DNA from: Sphingomonadales bacterium
Lineage (GTDB): Bacteria; Pseudomonadota; Alphaproteobacteria; Sphingomonadales; Sphingomonadaceae
Length of the DNA: 64,000 bases
Reading direction: 5' to 3'
Assembly: GCA_025362295.1 (NCBI GenBank)
Contig: JANYGX010000020.1
Span: forward strand, 157,532 to 221,531
Below, one piece after another: positions 8,568 to 17,923 of this stretch; the first letter of the stretch is position 1; each line of letters starts with the position of its first letter. The position numbers and the translations under genes were made by a program. The notes under the pieces are model-generated. The model had not been told where the DNA came from. It was given only the letters and a program-made list of their open reading frames with translations, and searched no databases.

Positions 8568-10100
8568 ATGAAATTAGCGATGCCTGCGCATAATGCCGTA
8601 AATTTTTCGAGAGTCGCAAAGGTCGTGATTCTTGGTGGCGGCACTGCTGGCTGGATGACTGCGACAGCACTGGCTAAATCTTTTGGCAGCAAGCTCGATA
8701 TTGCCCTGATCGAGTCCGATGAAATTGGCACAGTCGGAGTTGGCGAAGCGACAATACCAACCATCCACTGGTTCAACGCTTTGATCGGACTTGATGAAGC
8801 TGAGTTTATGCGTGCAACAAAAGCAAGTTTCAAACTTGGTATTGAATTTGTCGATTGGGCACGCCCGGGCCATCGATATTTTCACCCATTCGGCCAATAT
8901 GGTATGACGATTGGCGGCGTCGCATTTCACCATCGCTGGCTCAAGGGGCGCAAGGATGGCCTCACCCGTGATTTACCCAGCTATTCATTAGCAACACAAC
9001 TTGCTGCTGAAGGCAGGTTTGCCAAACCAGTTTCTGATCCAAAATCAATTCTCTCAACCCTTGGCTATGCTTTCCACTTTGATGCGGGACTTTATGCAAA
9101 ACATCTGCGCGGTATTGCTGAAAGCTGCGGTGTGGTGCGCCACGAGGGAAAATTGGCTGAAGTTGAACAGAACCCGGAAACCGGTTTTATCACAGCTCTA
9201 TCGACGGATCGCAGCGAACGCCTAATGGCTGACCTGTTCATTGATTGCTCCGGGTTCCGCGCCTTGCTAATCGAGGGCCTATTGAAGGTAGGTTACGATG
9301 ACTGGTCACACTGGTTGCCATGCGACAGGGCGGTTGCCGTGCCTTGTTCACGCGGCACAACCATCGAACCTTTTACTCGCTCAACAGCGCGACCGGCTGG
9401 CTGGCAATGGCGTATTCCATTGCAGCATCGGATTGGTAACGGGTATGTCTACAGCAGCGCTTTCACCAGTGACGAGAATGCACAAGAAACTCTGCTCGCT
9501 AATCTTGATGGTGCACCACTGGCTGATGCGCGTTTTTTGCGTTTTACAACTGGTCGCCGCCGTAAAACTTGGGATCGTAATGTGATTGCGATTGGTCTGT
9601 CATCAGGGTTTCTTGAACCGCTTGAATCGACCAGTATACATTTGATTCAAAGCGGCATTGCCAAATTGCTGGCGCTGTTTCCTGACCGGGACTGCGATGC
9701 GGGTCTCGCTGTACAATTTAATAATTTATTTTTGCAGGATATGGATAACATCAAGGATTTTCTTATACTGCACTATCACGCTACGATTGGCAAAACCGAA
9801 CCACTCTGGGTACATTGCCGCAACATGACATTGCCGGACAGCCTTGTTGCACGCGAAGCCGATTATCGTCGGTCGGGACGTCTGATGCTGGGTTCAAATG
9901 ATCTGTTCAGAGATGCCAGCTGGCTTGCGGTTCTCAATGGTCAGGGTATTGAAGCTGGCGATTACAATCCGCTTGCAGACACGCTAGATACGTGCACGAA
10001 CCTTGCCCAGCTTCAGCAGATTGAGCAGGCTATCTTGCGTTCTGCACCAACCCTACCAACACATGATCAGGTCATTGCATCCATTGTAGGCTGCGCATAA
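8568..10100 (+). CDS. flavin-dependent (tryptophan-type) halogenase
   Basis: A flavin-dependent halogenase of the tryptophan halogenase family, which uses FADH2, O2 and halide to make HOCl/HOBr near a catalytic lysine. The nucleotide-binding motif GGGTAGW is at 23-29, the conserved VGVGEATIPTI at 56-66, the catalytic Lys at about 89 (SFKLGIEF), and the halogenase fingerprint W-x-W-x-I-P at 279-284 (WQWRIP). SSGFLEPLESTSIHLIQSGI is the C-terminal FAD loop. Its 510 residues match PrnA-class enzymes. A reductase partner gene is absent nearby. Whether the substrate is free tryptophan is not known; many proteobacterial members sit near TBDRs and act on other molecules. Its stop overlaps the next start (ATAATG). 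Confidence 0.9.
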   Translation: MKLAMPAHNAVNFSRVAKVVILGGGTAGWMTATALAKSFGSKLDIALIESDEIGTVGVGEATIPTIHWFNALIGLDEAEFMRATKASFKLGIEFVDWARPGHRYFHPFGQYGMTIGGVAFHHRWLKGRKDGLTRDLPSYSLATQLAAEGRFAKPVSDPKSILSTLGYAFHFDAGLYAKHLRGIAESCGVVRHEGKLAEVEQNPETGFITALSTDRSERLMADLFIDCSGFRALLIEGLLKVGYDDWSHWLPCDRAVAVPCSRGTTIEPFTRSTARPAGWQWRIPLQHRIGNGYVYSSAFTSDENAQETLLANLDGAPLADARFLRFTTGRRRKTWDRNVIAIGLSSGFLEPLESTSIHLIQSGIAKLLALFPDRDCDAGLAVQFNNLFLQDMDNIKDFLILHYHATIGKTEPLWVHCRNMTLPDSLVAREADYRRSGRLMLGSNDLFRDASWLAVLNGQGIEAGDYNPLADTLDTCTNLAQLQQIEQAILRSAPTLPTHDQVIASIVGCA

Positions 10101-10777
10101 TGAACCCGCCTTCGATTGTGGTGCAGACAATCGGACACGAACAACAGCCAATCGTTATTGTCGAAAATTTTGTTGCTGACCCTGAAAGGTTGCGCCGCTT
10201 AGCCGCTACTGCGAAATCAGTGCCCGATGATCTTCATTATCCTGGTGTAAAAAATGCTGTGCCACTTGATTACTTCGATAGCGTACAGCCGATCCTGTCA
10301 ACTGTTCTGCCTAAGGTTTTTGGCTTTAGGACAGGCATGAGCATTCTGGGCGCGACATATTCTATTGCTACCACCCCACCGCAACATTTGTCCGTTGAAC
10401 AAAGAATGCCGCATGTCGATGCGATTGATACTGGGAGGATCGCAATCATGCACTATCTCGGACCGGGTGACGTTGTCGGCACTGCTTTTTATCGCCACCG
10501 AAGCACGGGGTTTGAAACAGTTACCGAGGCACGAAGCGAGCCCTATTTTACGAGCCTAAATGCCGATCTTCGCAAACATGGCCAACCCCCATACGCTTAT
10601 ATTTGTGCTGATACGGCTTTGTTTAAGCAGACAGCTCTTGTAGAAGGCTTTTTTAATCGTGCTGTGATTTATCGCAGCGCGTTGCTGCATAGTGGGGCTA
10701 TACCAGCGGGTCATCCCCTTTCACCAAGCCCTTTGACAGGACGTTTGACAATAGCAAGTTTTCTCATAGCCGAATAG
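10100..10777 (+). CDS. DUF6445 family protein (dioxygenase-like)
   Basis: A 225-residue protein of the family usually found directly after halogenase genes (DUF6445). The stretch HYLGPGDVVGTAFYRHRSTGFE is typical. The arrangement H105-x-D107 (PHVDA), His197 (LLHSG) and Arg215 (GRLT) mimics the 2-His-1-carboxylate iron site plus 2-oxoglutarate-binding Arg of Fe(II)/2OG dioxygenases. Function is unproven; the coupling to the halogenase suggests a joint tailoring step. The gene ends only 6 bp from the end of the convergent glycosidase gene. Confidence 0.8.
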   Translation: MNPPSIVVQTIGHEQQPIVIVENFVADPERLRRLAATAKSVPDDLHYPGVKNAVPLDYFDSVQPILSTVLPKVFGFRTGMSILGATYSIATTPPQHLSVEQRMPHVDAIDTGRIAIMHYLGPGDVVGTAFYRHRSTGFETVTEARSEPYFTSLNADLRKHGQPPYAYICADTALFKQTALVEGFFNRAVIYRSALLHSGAIPAGHPLSPSPLTGRLTIASFLIAE

Positions 10778-10783
10778 CCAGCC

Positions 10784-13051
10784 TTAATGAGGTGGCTGCA
10801 CCGACAGATACACAGTGCTCCAGAGTTGTGCCGCATTTGATTCGTCCACGTCACCATTTCCAGCTCCGAACGGCGCAACGGCATAATGGTTATTCAAGTG
10901 GGTCCACGACCAAAGTTCTGAGCTTTGCACTGACTTCGTTGCCTTTATTGCCCGCCAGAGGACAGACTGTGCTGCTATCAAATGCGCACGAACGACGTTC
11001 GACATATCTGTACGTTTCAATTGGTTTTCAAGCCCGGCAGCCAGCAAGGCTTGCTGCCATGACCAGATGACCGTGCCGTGATAAGCCGTTTTGCTGAAGC
11101 GTGTTTGAGCAGCGCTGTCAGTGAAAGCAGGGTTAGCTACAAGCAGGCCAACGTCTGTCATCAGGCCCGCCGGAAACGGCCTCATGATCGCTGTTATGAA
11201 CGTGTCCACTTCGTCCGGTGACAAATTGCTGAACAATAGCGCAAAGCCTTCATCGGAATGCATGATTGGCACAGGATTGCCGTCAACGTCCAGCGATAGT
11301 GCATGGAAAACCAGTGACTGATTACCTAGCGACGTGATGGCAACATCAGGATTAATATGAAGTGCCGTAGAATAATTTTTAATATGAGTGCGTGCATCTG
11401 CCACTGAAATTGAAATACGAAACAGCGGTGGTGCACGTTCAAGCCAGATTGTTGCCATTTTGCTCGCCTTGGCAAACATTGTTCGGTCTGTCGGCGAGAG
11501 ATACGGGTCAAGCATTCCACTTGCCAGCATCTTGTCTATGGCCAACAGAGCTGCCGGAATAAACACTGCATTCACATCATAAGCAAAACGCCCGCGACCC
11601 AGCCCCTCGTCACTATCGCGCCACTCACCTGACATGCGACCCGGTTTGATTGGAACCAGTGTTGTTGCATTTGGCTGATTAAAAAATGGCGTGGCTTGTG
11701 AAATAACCAGACGCATGTTTGCAACCAACGATGCACCTGTGGTGGTATTAGATCGTGTTGCATTTTCGTTTTGCAGGGCGGTGGCCAGATAGCGTGCTGC
11801 ACGTCCGCGTCCATCTGTGTGATTCAGCAAATAGTTTGCAGCGACAGGTGCTAGCATAAAGCTGCTGTCAACCATGCCATAATCTAGCGTTGCTGCATCA
11901 CCGGCAGCGCTGCCCGTGTGCTTGTGCTCAACCAGTGCAAATTCTGCAAGCCCTTCTTCATGTGAGACTTCACCAATTGGTGAAAGCCTTGCAAGCACAG
12001 CACTCAATCCGGCTTCGATGGCCGACGGTTGCAGCACAGGCATCAGCAAGCGCACAGACATTAAAGTATCACGGCCAAAATATGTATTGAAACGCCATGA
12101 GCCCGCCAGAAATTTTTCCCTATAGCTAAGAAAATTAAGCGCCATGCGCGCAGCGGGGTCATCTGCGGCTTTATCATTCAGCAGATCGGTCAGCAGGAGC
12201 GGCGTCAGCGGAACCTCACCGCTGGCGGCTAGAATATCCATCTCGATTATACCGTCTGGCCCGGCAACGATGGCATTTTTGAGCGTGTGTCCGCGCCGTA
12301 TGTGTATCGTTAACTGATACCCAGGCGCACCGTCCAGCCGGTCACGGCGAAATTCTAGTGTTTGGCCTGCTATTGATGGGGACGCCGCGACTTCATTGGG
12401 AAATTTTTGGATCGCTTCATAATCCCTTAAAAACCGCACATTCGAAAGCACGGCTTGCTTCACCACAAGTTGCGGCGCATTGATGCTTGCTCTAAAGCTA
12501 ACGCCATACAACGGCCGCTGCTTTGCATCAAATAACATTATTGGCTGGGGCTCAGTTTGAAGAGTCCATGTAGCGACTTTGGCGAGATTGTTAAACCATA
12601 TGCCAACACCGCTATTGCCTGCGGGAAATGCGGCTATAATACGCGGGTTTAAACCTGACCGCAAAAGCACGTGTGCAGCAATTTTTCCGTCGCGCAGAAA
12701 TGCATTCAGGTTATTGCCCTCGTTTAGTTGATAGCTCAATTCGGGAGGATGGGGTGCTGCAACAAGTGTTACTGGTGAATAAATGCCGATCAGAAAAATA
12801 TATATAATACCGAAAGCCTTATGCAGAGGCTTATTATTGCTTTTTGGCTCGTCACCCCAGCGAAGGCTGAGGTCTATCTTTTTTAGCACAGATACCGAAA
12901 AAAATATGGACCTCAACATTTGCTGGAATGACAAATATGGGGTAGCAATTAAAACCTCTAACACAAATGAAATACAACGTATCATCTTAGACGACCTCCA
13001 GTAAAAAATATAACGGCGGACTATTAAATTATCCGCCGCTATTTTCTTCAC
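10784..13051 (-). CDS. six-hairpin glycosidase / amylo-alpha-1,6-glucosidase-like protein
   Basis: A large protein whose body (about 100-755) looks like an (alpha/alpha)6-barrel glycoside hydrolase of the glycogen-debranching/GH15-like clan. FNTYFGRDTLMSVRLL, SHEEGLAEFA, LDYGMVDSSFMLAPVAANYL and the late HGTVIWSWQQALLAAGL and SELWSWTHL segments fit such a fold. A hydrophobic segment ending in LVAAPHPPEL at about residue 100 looks like the real secretion signal, implying a periplasmic or surface enzyme. The first ~85 residues are odd: they run through a palindromic repeat at 12851-12932, and the in-frame ATGs (13051, 12985, 12919) all lie in or before it. The true start is therefore uncertain. 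The gene follows the TBDR by 18 bp and probably acts on the sugar it imports. Confidence 0.72.
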   Translation of the reverse strand: MKKIAADNLIVRRYIFYWRSSKMIRCISFVLEVLIATPYLSFQQMLRSIFFSVSVLKKIDLSLRWGDEPKSNNKPLHKAFGIIYIFLIGIYSPVTLVAAPHPPELSYQLNEGNNLNAFLRDGKIAAHVLLRSGLNPRIIAAFPAGNSGVGIWFNNLAKVATWTLQTEPQPIMLFDAKQRPLYGVSFRASINAPQLVVKQAVLSNVRFLRDYEAIQKFPNEVAASPSIAGQTLEFRRDRLDGAPGYQLTIHIRRGHTLKNAIVAGPDGIIEMDILAASGEVPLTPLLLTDLLNDKAADDPAARMALNFLSYREKFLAGSWRFNTYFGRDTLMSVRLLMPVLQPSAIEAGLSAVLARLSPIGEVSHEEGLAEFALVEHKHTGSAAGDAATLDYGMVDSSFMLAPVAANYLLNHTDGRGRAARYLATALQNENATRSNTTTGASLVANMRLVISQATPFFNQPNATTLVPIKPGRMSGEWRDSDEGLGRGRFAYDVNAVFIPAALLAIDKMLASGMLDPYLSPTDRTMFAKASKMATIWLERAPPLFRISISVADARTHIKNYSTALHINPDVAITSLGNQSLVFHALSLDVDGNPVPIMHSDEGFALLFSNLSPDEVDTFITAIMRPFPAGLMTDVGLLVANPAFTDSAAQTRFSKTAYHGTVIWSWQQALLAAGLENQLKRTDMSNVVRAHLIAAQSVLWRAIKATKSVQSSELWSWTHLNNHYAVAPFGAGNGDVDESNAAQLWSTVYLSVQPPH
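12851..12932. repeat. REP-like palindromic element inside a 5' coding end
   Basis: The left arm 12851-12875 begins GTCACCCCAGCGAAGGCTGA. The right arm 12908-12932 is its inverted copy, matching at 19 of 25 positions around a 32-bp loop. This is the widespread 'CCCCAGCGAAGGCTGGGGTCC' type of intergenic palindrome. Translated on the minus strand it gives FFSVSVLKKIDLSLRWGDEP, a familiar repeat-derived peptide. I see no second copy in the window. Confidence 0.75.
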
Positions 13052-13069
13052 ATTACATTGCAGCGAGTA

Positions 13070-15622
13070 TCAAAATTTAAATGTCACATTCGCTGCATAT
13101 GTGGTGCCAACAATGCCGCGAGCATAGAAATAACCGCTCGACGCGCTTTGTGTTTGCCCCTGTCGCGGATTGCCTTCGGTGAGGCCGGTGACGCTGAAGA
13201 TATTGTCAACACTGGCACCAAACTGAATATCATGCGTAATATTCACGGTAACGCCAGCACTACTGACGCCGTAACCTGGAAGCGCGATACCATTGCCAGA
13301 ATCTGCAAAAATCTTGCCGACATATTTATAGCGACCATAAACTTCTCCCAAACCATTCGGCAGAATGAAGGTTGGCGTTATAGTGTAAATAGTCTTAGGC
13401 GTTCGCTCTGGGACATTGCCGTTATATTGTGGCTGTAAAACGCCAGTCAGGTTGACATTTGATAATTTGGGTTTTTGAAATACGCCAACCGCGTCAAGAC
13501 TGAAGAACGAGGTGGCACGATAGTTTAAGTCAAACTCAACCCCATTGGTGTGCAAGTCGCCAAGAAAACTATCTTGCTTTGTTGGGTCGGTTGGACTGAT
13601 GAAACTATAAAACTGCTTGTTAAATTCGGTACGAAAGACAGTGGCAGACGCTGTAATGCCGTAACCTTGATAGCGCGCACCGGCTTCGTAAAGCACGACG
13701 TCCGCTGACGGATCAATGCCTTGAGTTTGAAAACCTTTAGCGTAGCGCCCATACACAGAGAGGTGCGGCATTACAAGATAATTTACCCCGGCTGTATAGG
13801 CAGTTTTGTTACTAGTTTTCTTGGTTGTTGTGTAAGTTCCATCCCAAGTTGAACCAACATCTTTTGCCAAACCGGCGGTGCCTGCTGGCACTGGCTGATT
13901 TATAACTGCCGAATTCCCGTCAAGTCTCGTTGCGCGCAGCGTTTCGTGGCGCACACCAAAGTCGATATGGAGATTATCTCCAATTTTTAATTCGTCATTA
14001 AAGTAAAATGATAATGACTTGTTTGTTGTGGTATTAATACCGGCACCCCAATTGCCGTAAGAGACAACGCCATTATCGGTTAGTGTGCCTACAACATTAT
14101 TGGCACCATCAAGAGCAACCACGTCATAAATATGTGAGTCGTTGCGCACATCGTTAATCAGGTGAGAGGTGGCGGACTGGTTTTGTGAACTTTTGGCATC
14201 ATAGTACATAATGCCCGCCGTGAGCGAGTTATTGAAATTGCCCTCCAGATGCTCCCAGCGCGCACCTACATTGGAACCAAAATCATGGCCCTGCTGTTGG
14301 TCATGATTCAACCATGTTTGCTGGAGAAAACCATTGCTGTTAAGCGCATTGAGTGCTGCTACATTGTCTGAACCGATAATCCGGCCGTTGGTCAAATCTT
14401 TGATACCAAACCGAACAGCTGAAGGGAATGCAAGGCTGCCGGCTGTCAATAAATCGTTAATTGGTGATGTGCTGCCAGGCGTCAAATAGTTGATCGCTGA
14501 AGTCAAACCGGCATTGCCCACACCACTACCCGGAAACAACCCATTGAAATCCCACTTTAGACCCAAATAGCGGGCTTTGGCAAACACGCTAATTTCCGGT
14601 GTCACCGGCTTTTCAAAATCAAACCGAATTTGTTTTGTTTTTGCTTCAATGCCTTTGGATAGGGCAAAGTTTCGGTAGCCTGAAGACGATACAAACGTCG
14701 ATACCGGCAGGTCTATGCTGGCAAACGCTGAACCACCGATATTACCAAATTTTGAATCCAAACCCGCCACGCTGCTTGGTTTTCCATCAGCACCAACCTT
14801 ATAAGGCTGATCAGCATAATATGCATCGCGCTGATCGCCAATTTTACCGGTTACCCGAATAAAACCACCATCATCGAAACGGTATTCGACTGCCCCTTTC
14901 ACATGATAGGTATCATATCTGAAAGGGCTCTTGCGCACACCTGGACTGGAACTGACATAACCACCAAGCGACACAGCCAGATTGCTTTTTATCGGAGCAG
15001 AAATATAAAAATCAGCTCTTTTCTCACCGTAAGATTGTATGCCAAGCTTGGCAATTGCAGTGAGTTTATCAAAGCTCAATGGCTTGGAGATAAAATTGAT
15101 TGTGGCTGCTGCGCCATTGATGCCAAGAATACCCGATGTACCACCGCGCACAGCTTCAAGCCGGTCGATGGTGACATCCGACGAAAAAAATTCATCAGCA
15201 CCGCCACCACCATAAATAATTGGCAGACCGTCTTCTTCAAGTGAAATAAATCTTTGCCCGCCACCCTGCAGACCGCGCACGGAATAATTGTTCGAAACTG
15301 CTCCAGCCGTGCCCTCTACAAAAATTCCCGGGACAAGCTCCAGCAGATCAGCCACTGATTTTGGTGCTTTCCGGGCAATGTCTGCTGAAGATGCATAAGT
15401 AACATCGACGGATGCCGTGATGAGTTTACGGTTTTTGGTGGTAACACCAGTCACGACGATTTCATCAAGACTTGTACCACTATTGGCCGCTATAGGCGCA
15501 GGATTGATAGGTGTATTAGGAGTCGCCGTTTGTGCATAGGCCAAGACAGATGGAAGTGCCATCGTGCCCAGCAGTAAACCTAATCTTATTTTTGTGATGT
15601 TACGAAGAGTGACGTTTTGCAT
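13070..15622 (-). CDS. TonB-dependent receptor
   Basis: An outer-membrane active transporter of 850 residues. A Sec signal peptide ends near residue 30 (LAYAQ), a TonB-box-like LDEIVVTG is at about 51-58, the plug domain (about 75-190) contains RKAPKSVADLLELVPGIFVE and GGTSGILGINGAAATINFIS, and the beta-barrel ends in aromatic KF as outer-membrane proteins do. It is the first gene of a minus-strand pair with the glycosidase 18 bp downstream, so a carbohydrate or glycoconjugate is a likelier ligand than a siderophore, although the plug is not of a clear SusC type. An upstream AT-rich stretch (15623-15800) is the probable promoter region. Confidence 0.93.
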   Translation of the reverse strand: MQNVTLRNITKIRLGLLLGTMALPSVLAYAQTATPNTPINPAPIAANSGTSLDEIVVTGVTTKNRKLITASVDVTYASSADIARKAPKSVADLLELVPGIFVEGTAGAVSNNYSVRGLQGGGQRFISLEEDGLPIIYGGGGADEFFSSDVTIDRLEAVRGGTSGILGINGAAATINFISKPLSFDKLTAIAKLGIQSYGEKRADFYISAPIKSNLAVSLGGYVSSSPGVRKSPFRYDTYHVKGAVEYRFDDGGFIRVTGKIGDQRDAYYADQPYKVGADGKPSSVAGLDSKFGNIGGSAFASIDLPVSTFVSSSGYRNFALSKGIEAKTKQIRFDFEKPVTPEISVFAKARYLGLKWDFNGLFPGSGVGNAGLTSAINYLTPGSTSPINDLLTAGSLAFPSAVRFGIKDLTNGRIIGSDNVAALNALNSNGFLQQTWLNHDQQQGHDFGSNVGARWEHLEGNFNNSLTAGIMYYDAKSSQNQSATSHLINDVRNDSHIYDVVALDGANNVVGTLTDNGVVSYGNWGAGINTTTNKSLSFYFNDELKIGDNLHIDFGVRHETLRATRLDGNSAVINQPVPAGTAGLAKDVGSTWDGTYTTTKKTSNKTAYTAGVNYLVMPHLSVYGRYAKGFQTQGIDPSADVVLYEAGARYQGYGITASATVFRTEFNKQFYSFISPTDPTKQDSFLGDLHTNGVEFDLNYRATSFFSLDAVGVFQKPKLSNVNLTGVLQPQYNGNVPERTPKTIYTITPTFILPNGLGEVYGRYKYVGKIFADSGNGIALPGYGVSSAGVTVNITHDIQFGASVDNIFSVTGLTEGNPRQGQTQSASSGYFYARGIVGTTYAANVTFKF

Positions 15623-16220
15623 AAAGATTTCCTTTATCCCAAGTCATTTTCTATTTTAAGTCTATATTTTACAACTAGTTTGACGTTTATTTACAATATT
15701 TATATTTTTATTTGAAAAATAGCAAACGATTTTTTGCAGATTATTTTATATAGATTTAACGCAAAGCGCACGATGGCGCTTTTAATTCCATTTTAAATAT
15801 AAATTAAATAAAGCGTGTTTTTTTGCTGATCTTAAGGCATTGGTTCGGTAGGCGCACAGGATGTTTAAAAAACATTTGCTGTCTGCATCGGACGCAAACC
15901 CGATCGAAAGGCAAGGCCCAAAGAAGAATGATAATAACGTCACGTGTGTGTGCGTCGTATTGTGGGGGCATTATACAATGTGCGCGAAAGAACAGCCGCG
16001 TGAGCGTGGCTGCATCTGTTAGTCACATACCAAAATGCGCATGCAACGTTATGTCGCCAAAAAAGGCTTCGTCCCTTGCGTTGATTTGGTTGACCATTAC
16101 ATCTATGTGTCAATCAAGATTTTTTTGCACTGAGGCAAGAAAGCGCAATAACTTGATCAGGGTCAAATGTCATAAAGATTTTCTTATTTTCAAAAATCGG
16201 GTATAATTAGATCTATAACA
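15623..16220. other. 598-bp intergenic region, no convincing gene
   Basis: This lies between divergent TBDR and photolyase genes. The TBDR-proximal 180 bp are very AT-rich, with runs of T and A, and must hold its promoter. Two short plus-strand frames occur (15823-16206, Cys-rich; 15861-16022, 53 codons), but neither resembles a known family and neither has a good ribosome-binding site. An FNR-like box lies at 16153-16166. The middle may be the decayed remains of a gene, but I could not recognise one. Confidence 0.5.
16153..16166. promoter_or_regulatory. FNR/FixK-box-like site upstream of photolyase
   Basis: TTGATCAGGGTCAA differs from the FNR/FixK consensus TTGAT-N4-ATCAA at one position. 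It lies 55 bp before the photolyase start, a usual activator position. It could equally be a CRP-like half-palindrome by chance. Confidence 0.35.
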
Positions 16221-17792
16221 ATGCAGTATGATATGAATAACCCTTTAAATATTGTTTGGTTTAAGCGAGACCTACGAATATTTGATCACAAGCCATTGTA
16301 TATGGCAATCAAGGCAGGCGCTGTATTGCCAATTTACATAGCTGAACCTGAGCTTTGGGCACAACCCGACGCTTCCGCGAGACAATGGGATTTTGCAGCT
16401 GAATGCCTATACGAACTTCAACGCGCACTGGCGGCTCTTGGACAGCCGCTCTGCATCATGCATGGCAACGCTGTGCAAATTCTTCAGCAATTGCATTTTA
16501 GCTATGGCATCTCAGCTCTGTGGAGCCATGAAGAAACCGGGAACAGCTGGACTTACGCAAGAGATTTAGCAGTGGCGGCTTGGGCGAAGAATACTGGCAT
16601 ACCCTGGCACGAGGAACGGCAGTTCGGTGTGATACGCCGCCTTAAATCACGCAACGGCTGGGCCAGTGCCTGGGACAAGGATATGGCGCAACCACTGACG
16701 CCACAGCCGAAAGCAGGGACGCTTATACCGATTGAGGGCGATTGGCCAATGCGCATTCCAATTTCAGCTGAACTTGGACTTAAGCCTGATCCTTGCCCTC
16801 AACGTCAACAAGGTGGACGTGTTGCAGGGGTATCTGTTCTTGAGAGTTTTCTTAAAAAAAGAGGGCGCGATTATCGCTATCAGATGTCGAGCCCAAATAC
16901 GGCTTTTGAGGCTTGCTCCCGTTTGTCACCGCACCTGACCTGGGGCACAATTTCGATGCGCGAAGTGGCTCAGGCTAACTGGGCGCGCATGAAGGCACTA
17001 AAGGCATCAAACGATCCTGAAGCCGAGAGGTGGCATGCTTCCATGGTTTCATTCGCTGGCCGCCAGCATTGGCATTGTCATTTCATGCAGAAATTGGAAG
17101 ACGAGACACGTATTGAATTTGAAAACTTTCACCCGGCTTATGATGGATTACGGCCTGATGTGGCAAATCCACACACACTTGCAGCATGGAGCGACGGGAC
17201 CACAGGGTTTCCGTTTATCGATGCTTGCATGCGCGCGCTCAATCAACATGGCTGGATCAATTTTCGCATGCGCGCCATGTTGATGTCTTTTGCCAGCTAT
17301 CATTTATGGTTGCCGTGGCGTGCAAGTGGCCTGCATCTGGCGCGCAAATTTGTTGATTACGAACCTGGTATTCACTGGTCTCAGGTGCAGATGCAGTCAG
17401 GGACAACGGGCATCAACACGATGCGCATTTATAACCCTGTAAAGCAAGGGTTCGATCAAGACCCTACAGGCATTTTCGTACGCGCTTTTGTGCCAGAACT
17501 TAGCGTCGTTCCTGACGCATATATTCATGAGCCATGGCTTTGGCCTGAGGCCCACACTTTGACATATCCGAAACCCATTGTTGAAAATGCAACAGCAGCA
17601 AAAGCCGCGCGTGAAAAGCTTTATAGTCTACGAAAAAGCACAGATCACAAAAATGTGGCTCTTGAAATTGTTAAGAAGCATGGCAGTCGCAAGTCCGGCA
17701 TAACAATGACAGGGCGTAAGCGACAACCTGCAAACAAGCGACAACATGAAATGAAAGAAAATTCCGGCGAGCAATTAAAGTTTGAGTTTTGA
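16221..17792 (+). CDS. cryptochrome / deoxyribodipyrimidine photolyase family protein
   Basis: A flavoprotein of the photolyase/cryptochrome family, 523 residues. The N-terminal antenna domain begins IVWFKRDLRIFDHKPLYMA. The FAD domain holds SRLSPHLTWGTISMREV, FAGRQHWHCHFMQKLED, the segment GTTGFPFIDACMRALNQHGW and FRMRAMLMSFASYHLW. GIHWSQVQMQSGTTGINTMR corresponds to the WxQ...G..N region around the flavin. It belongs to the longer bacterial class that carries a basic, low-complexity C-terminal tail (about 465-523, Lys/Arg-rich). Direct repair of UV pyrimidine dimers is likely, but a photoreceptor role cannot be excluded. ATGs at 16221 and 16233 are both possible starts. Confidence 0.9.
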   Translation: MQYDMNNPLNIVWFKRDLRIFDHKPLYMAIKAGAVLPIYIAEPELWAQPDASARQWDFAAECLYELQRALAALGQPLCIMHGNAVQILQQLHFSYGISALWSHEETGNSWTYARDLAVAAWAKNTGIPWHEERQFGVIRRLKSRNGWASAWDKDMAQPLTPQPKAGTLIPIEGDWPMRIPISAELGLKPDPCPQRQQGGRVAGVSVLESFLKKRGRDYRYQMSSPNTAFEACSRLSPHLTWGTISMREVAQANWARMKALKASNDPEAERWHASMVSFAGRQHWHCHFMQKLEDETRIEFENFHPAYDGLRPDVANPHTLAAWSDGTTGFPFIDACMRALNQHGWINFRMRAMLMSFASYHLWLPWRASGLHLARKFVDYEPGIHWSQVQMQSGTTGINTMRIYNPVKQGFDQDPTGIFVRAFVPELSVVPDAYIHEPWLWPEAHTLTYPKPIVENATAAKAAREKLYSLRKSTDHKNVALEIVKKHGSRKSGITMTGRKRQPANKRQHEMKENSGEQLKFEF

Positions 17793-17923
17793 AGGACCTC
17801 GGGACGTTCAATTTTATTTGCTTTAATTGTAGGGGTCAGGATGCTGTCAATTGTTTGGCTTATATTCCAGCATGAATAGTTACAATCTACTTCAGATAAG
17901 CTTTAATTGAAGCAATGACGATA

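Noticed and set aside
15823..16206. 127-codon Cys-rich plus-strand frame before the photolyase
   Set aside because: No recognisable domain, no ribosome-binding site, and it spans the FNR-like box. Treated as intergenic.
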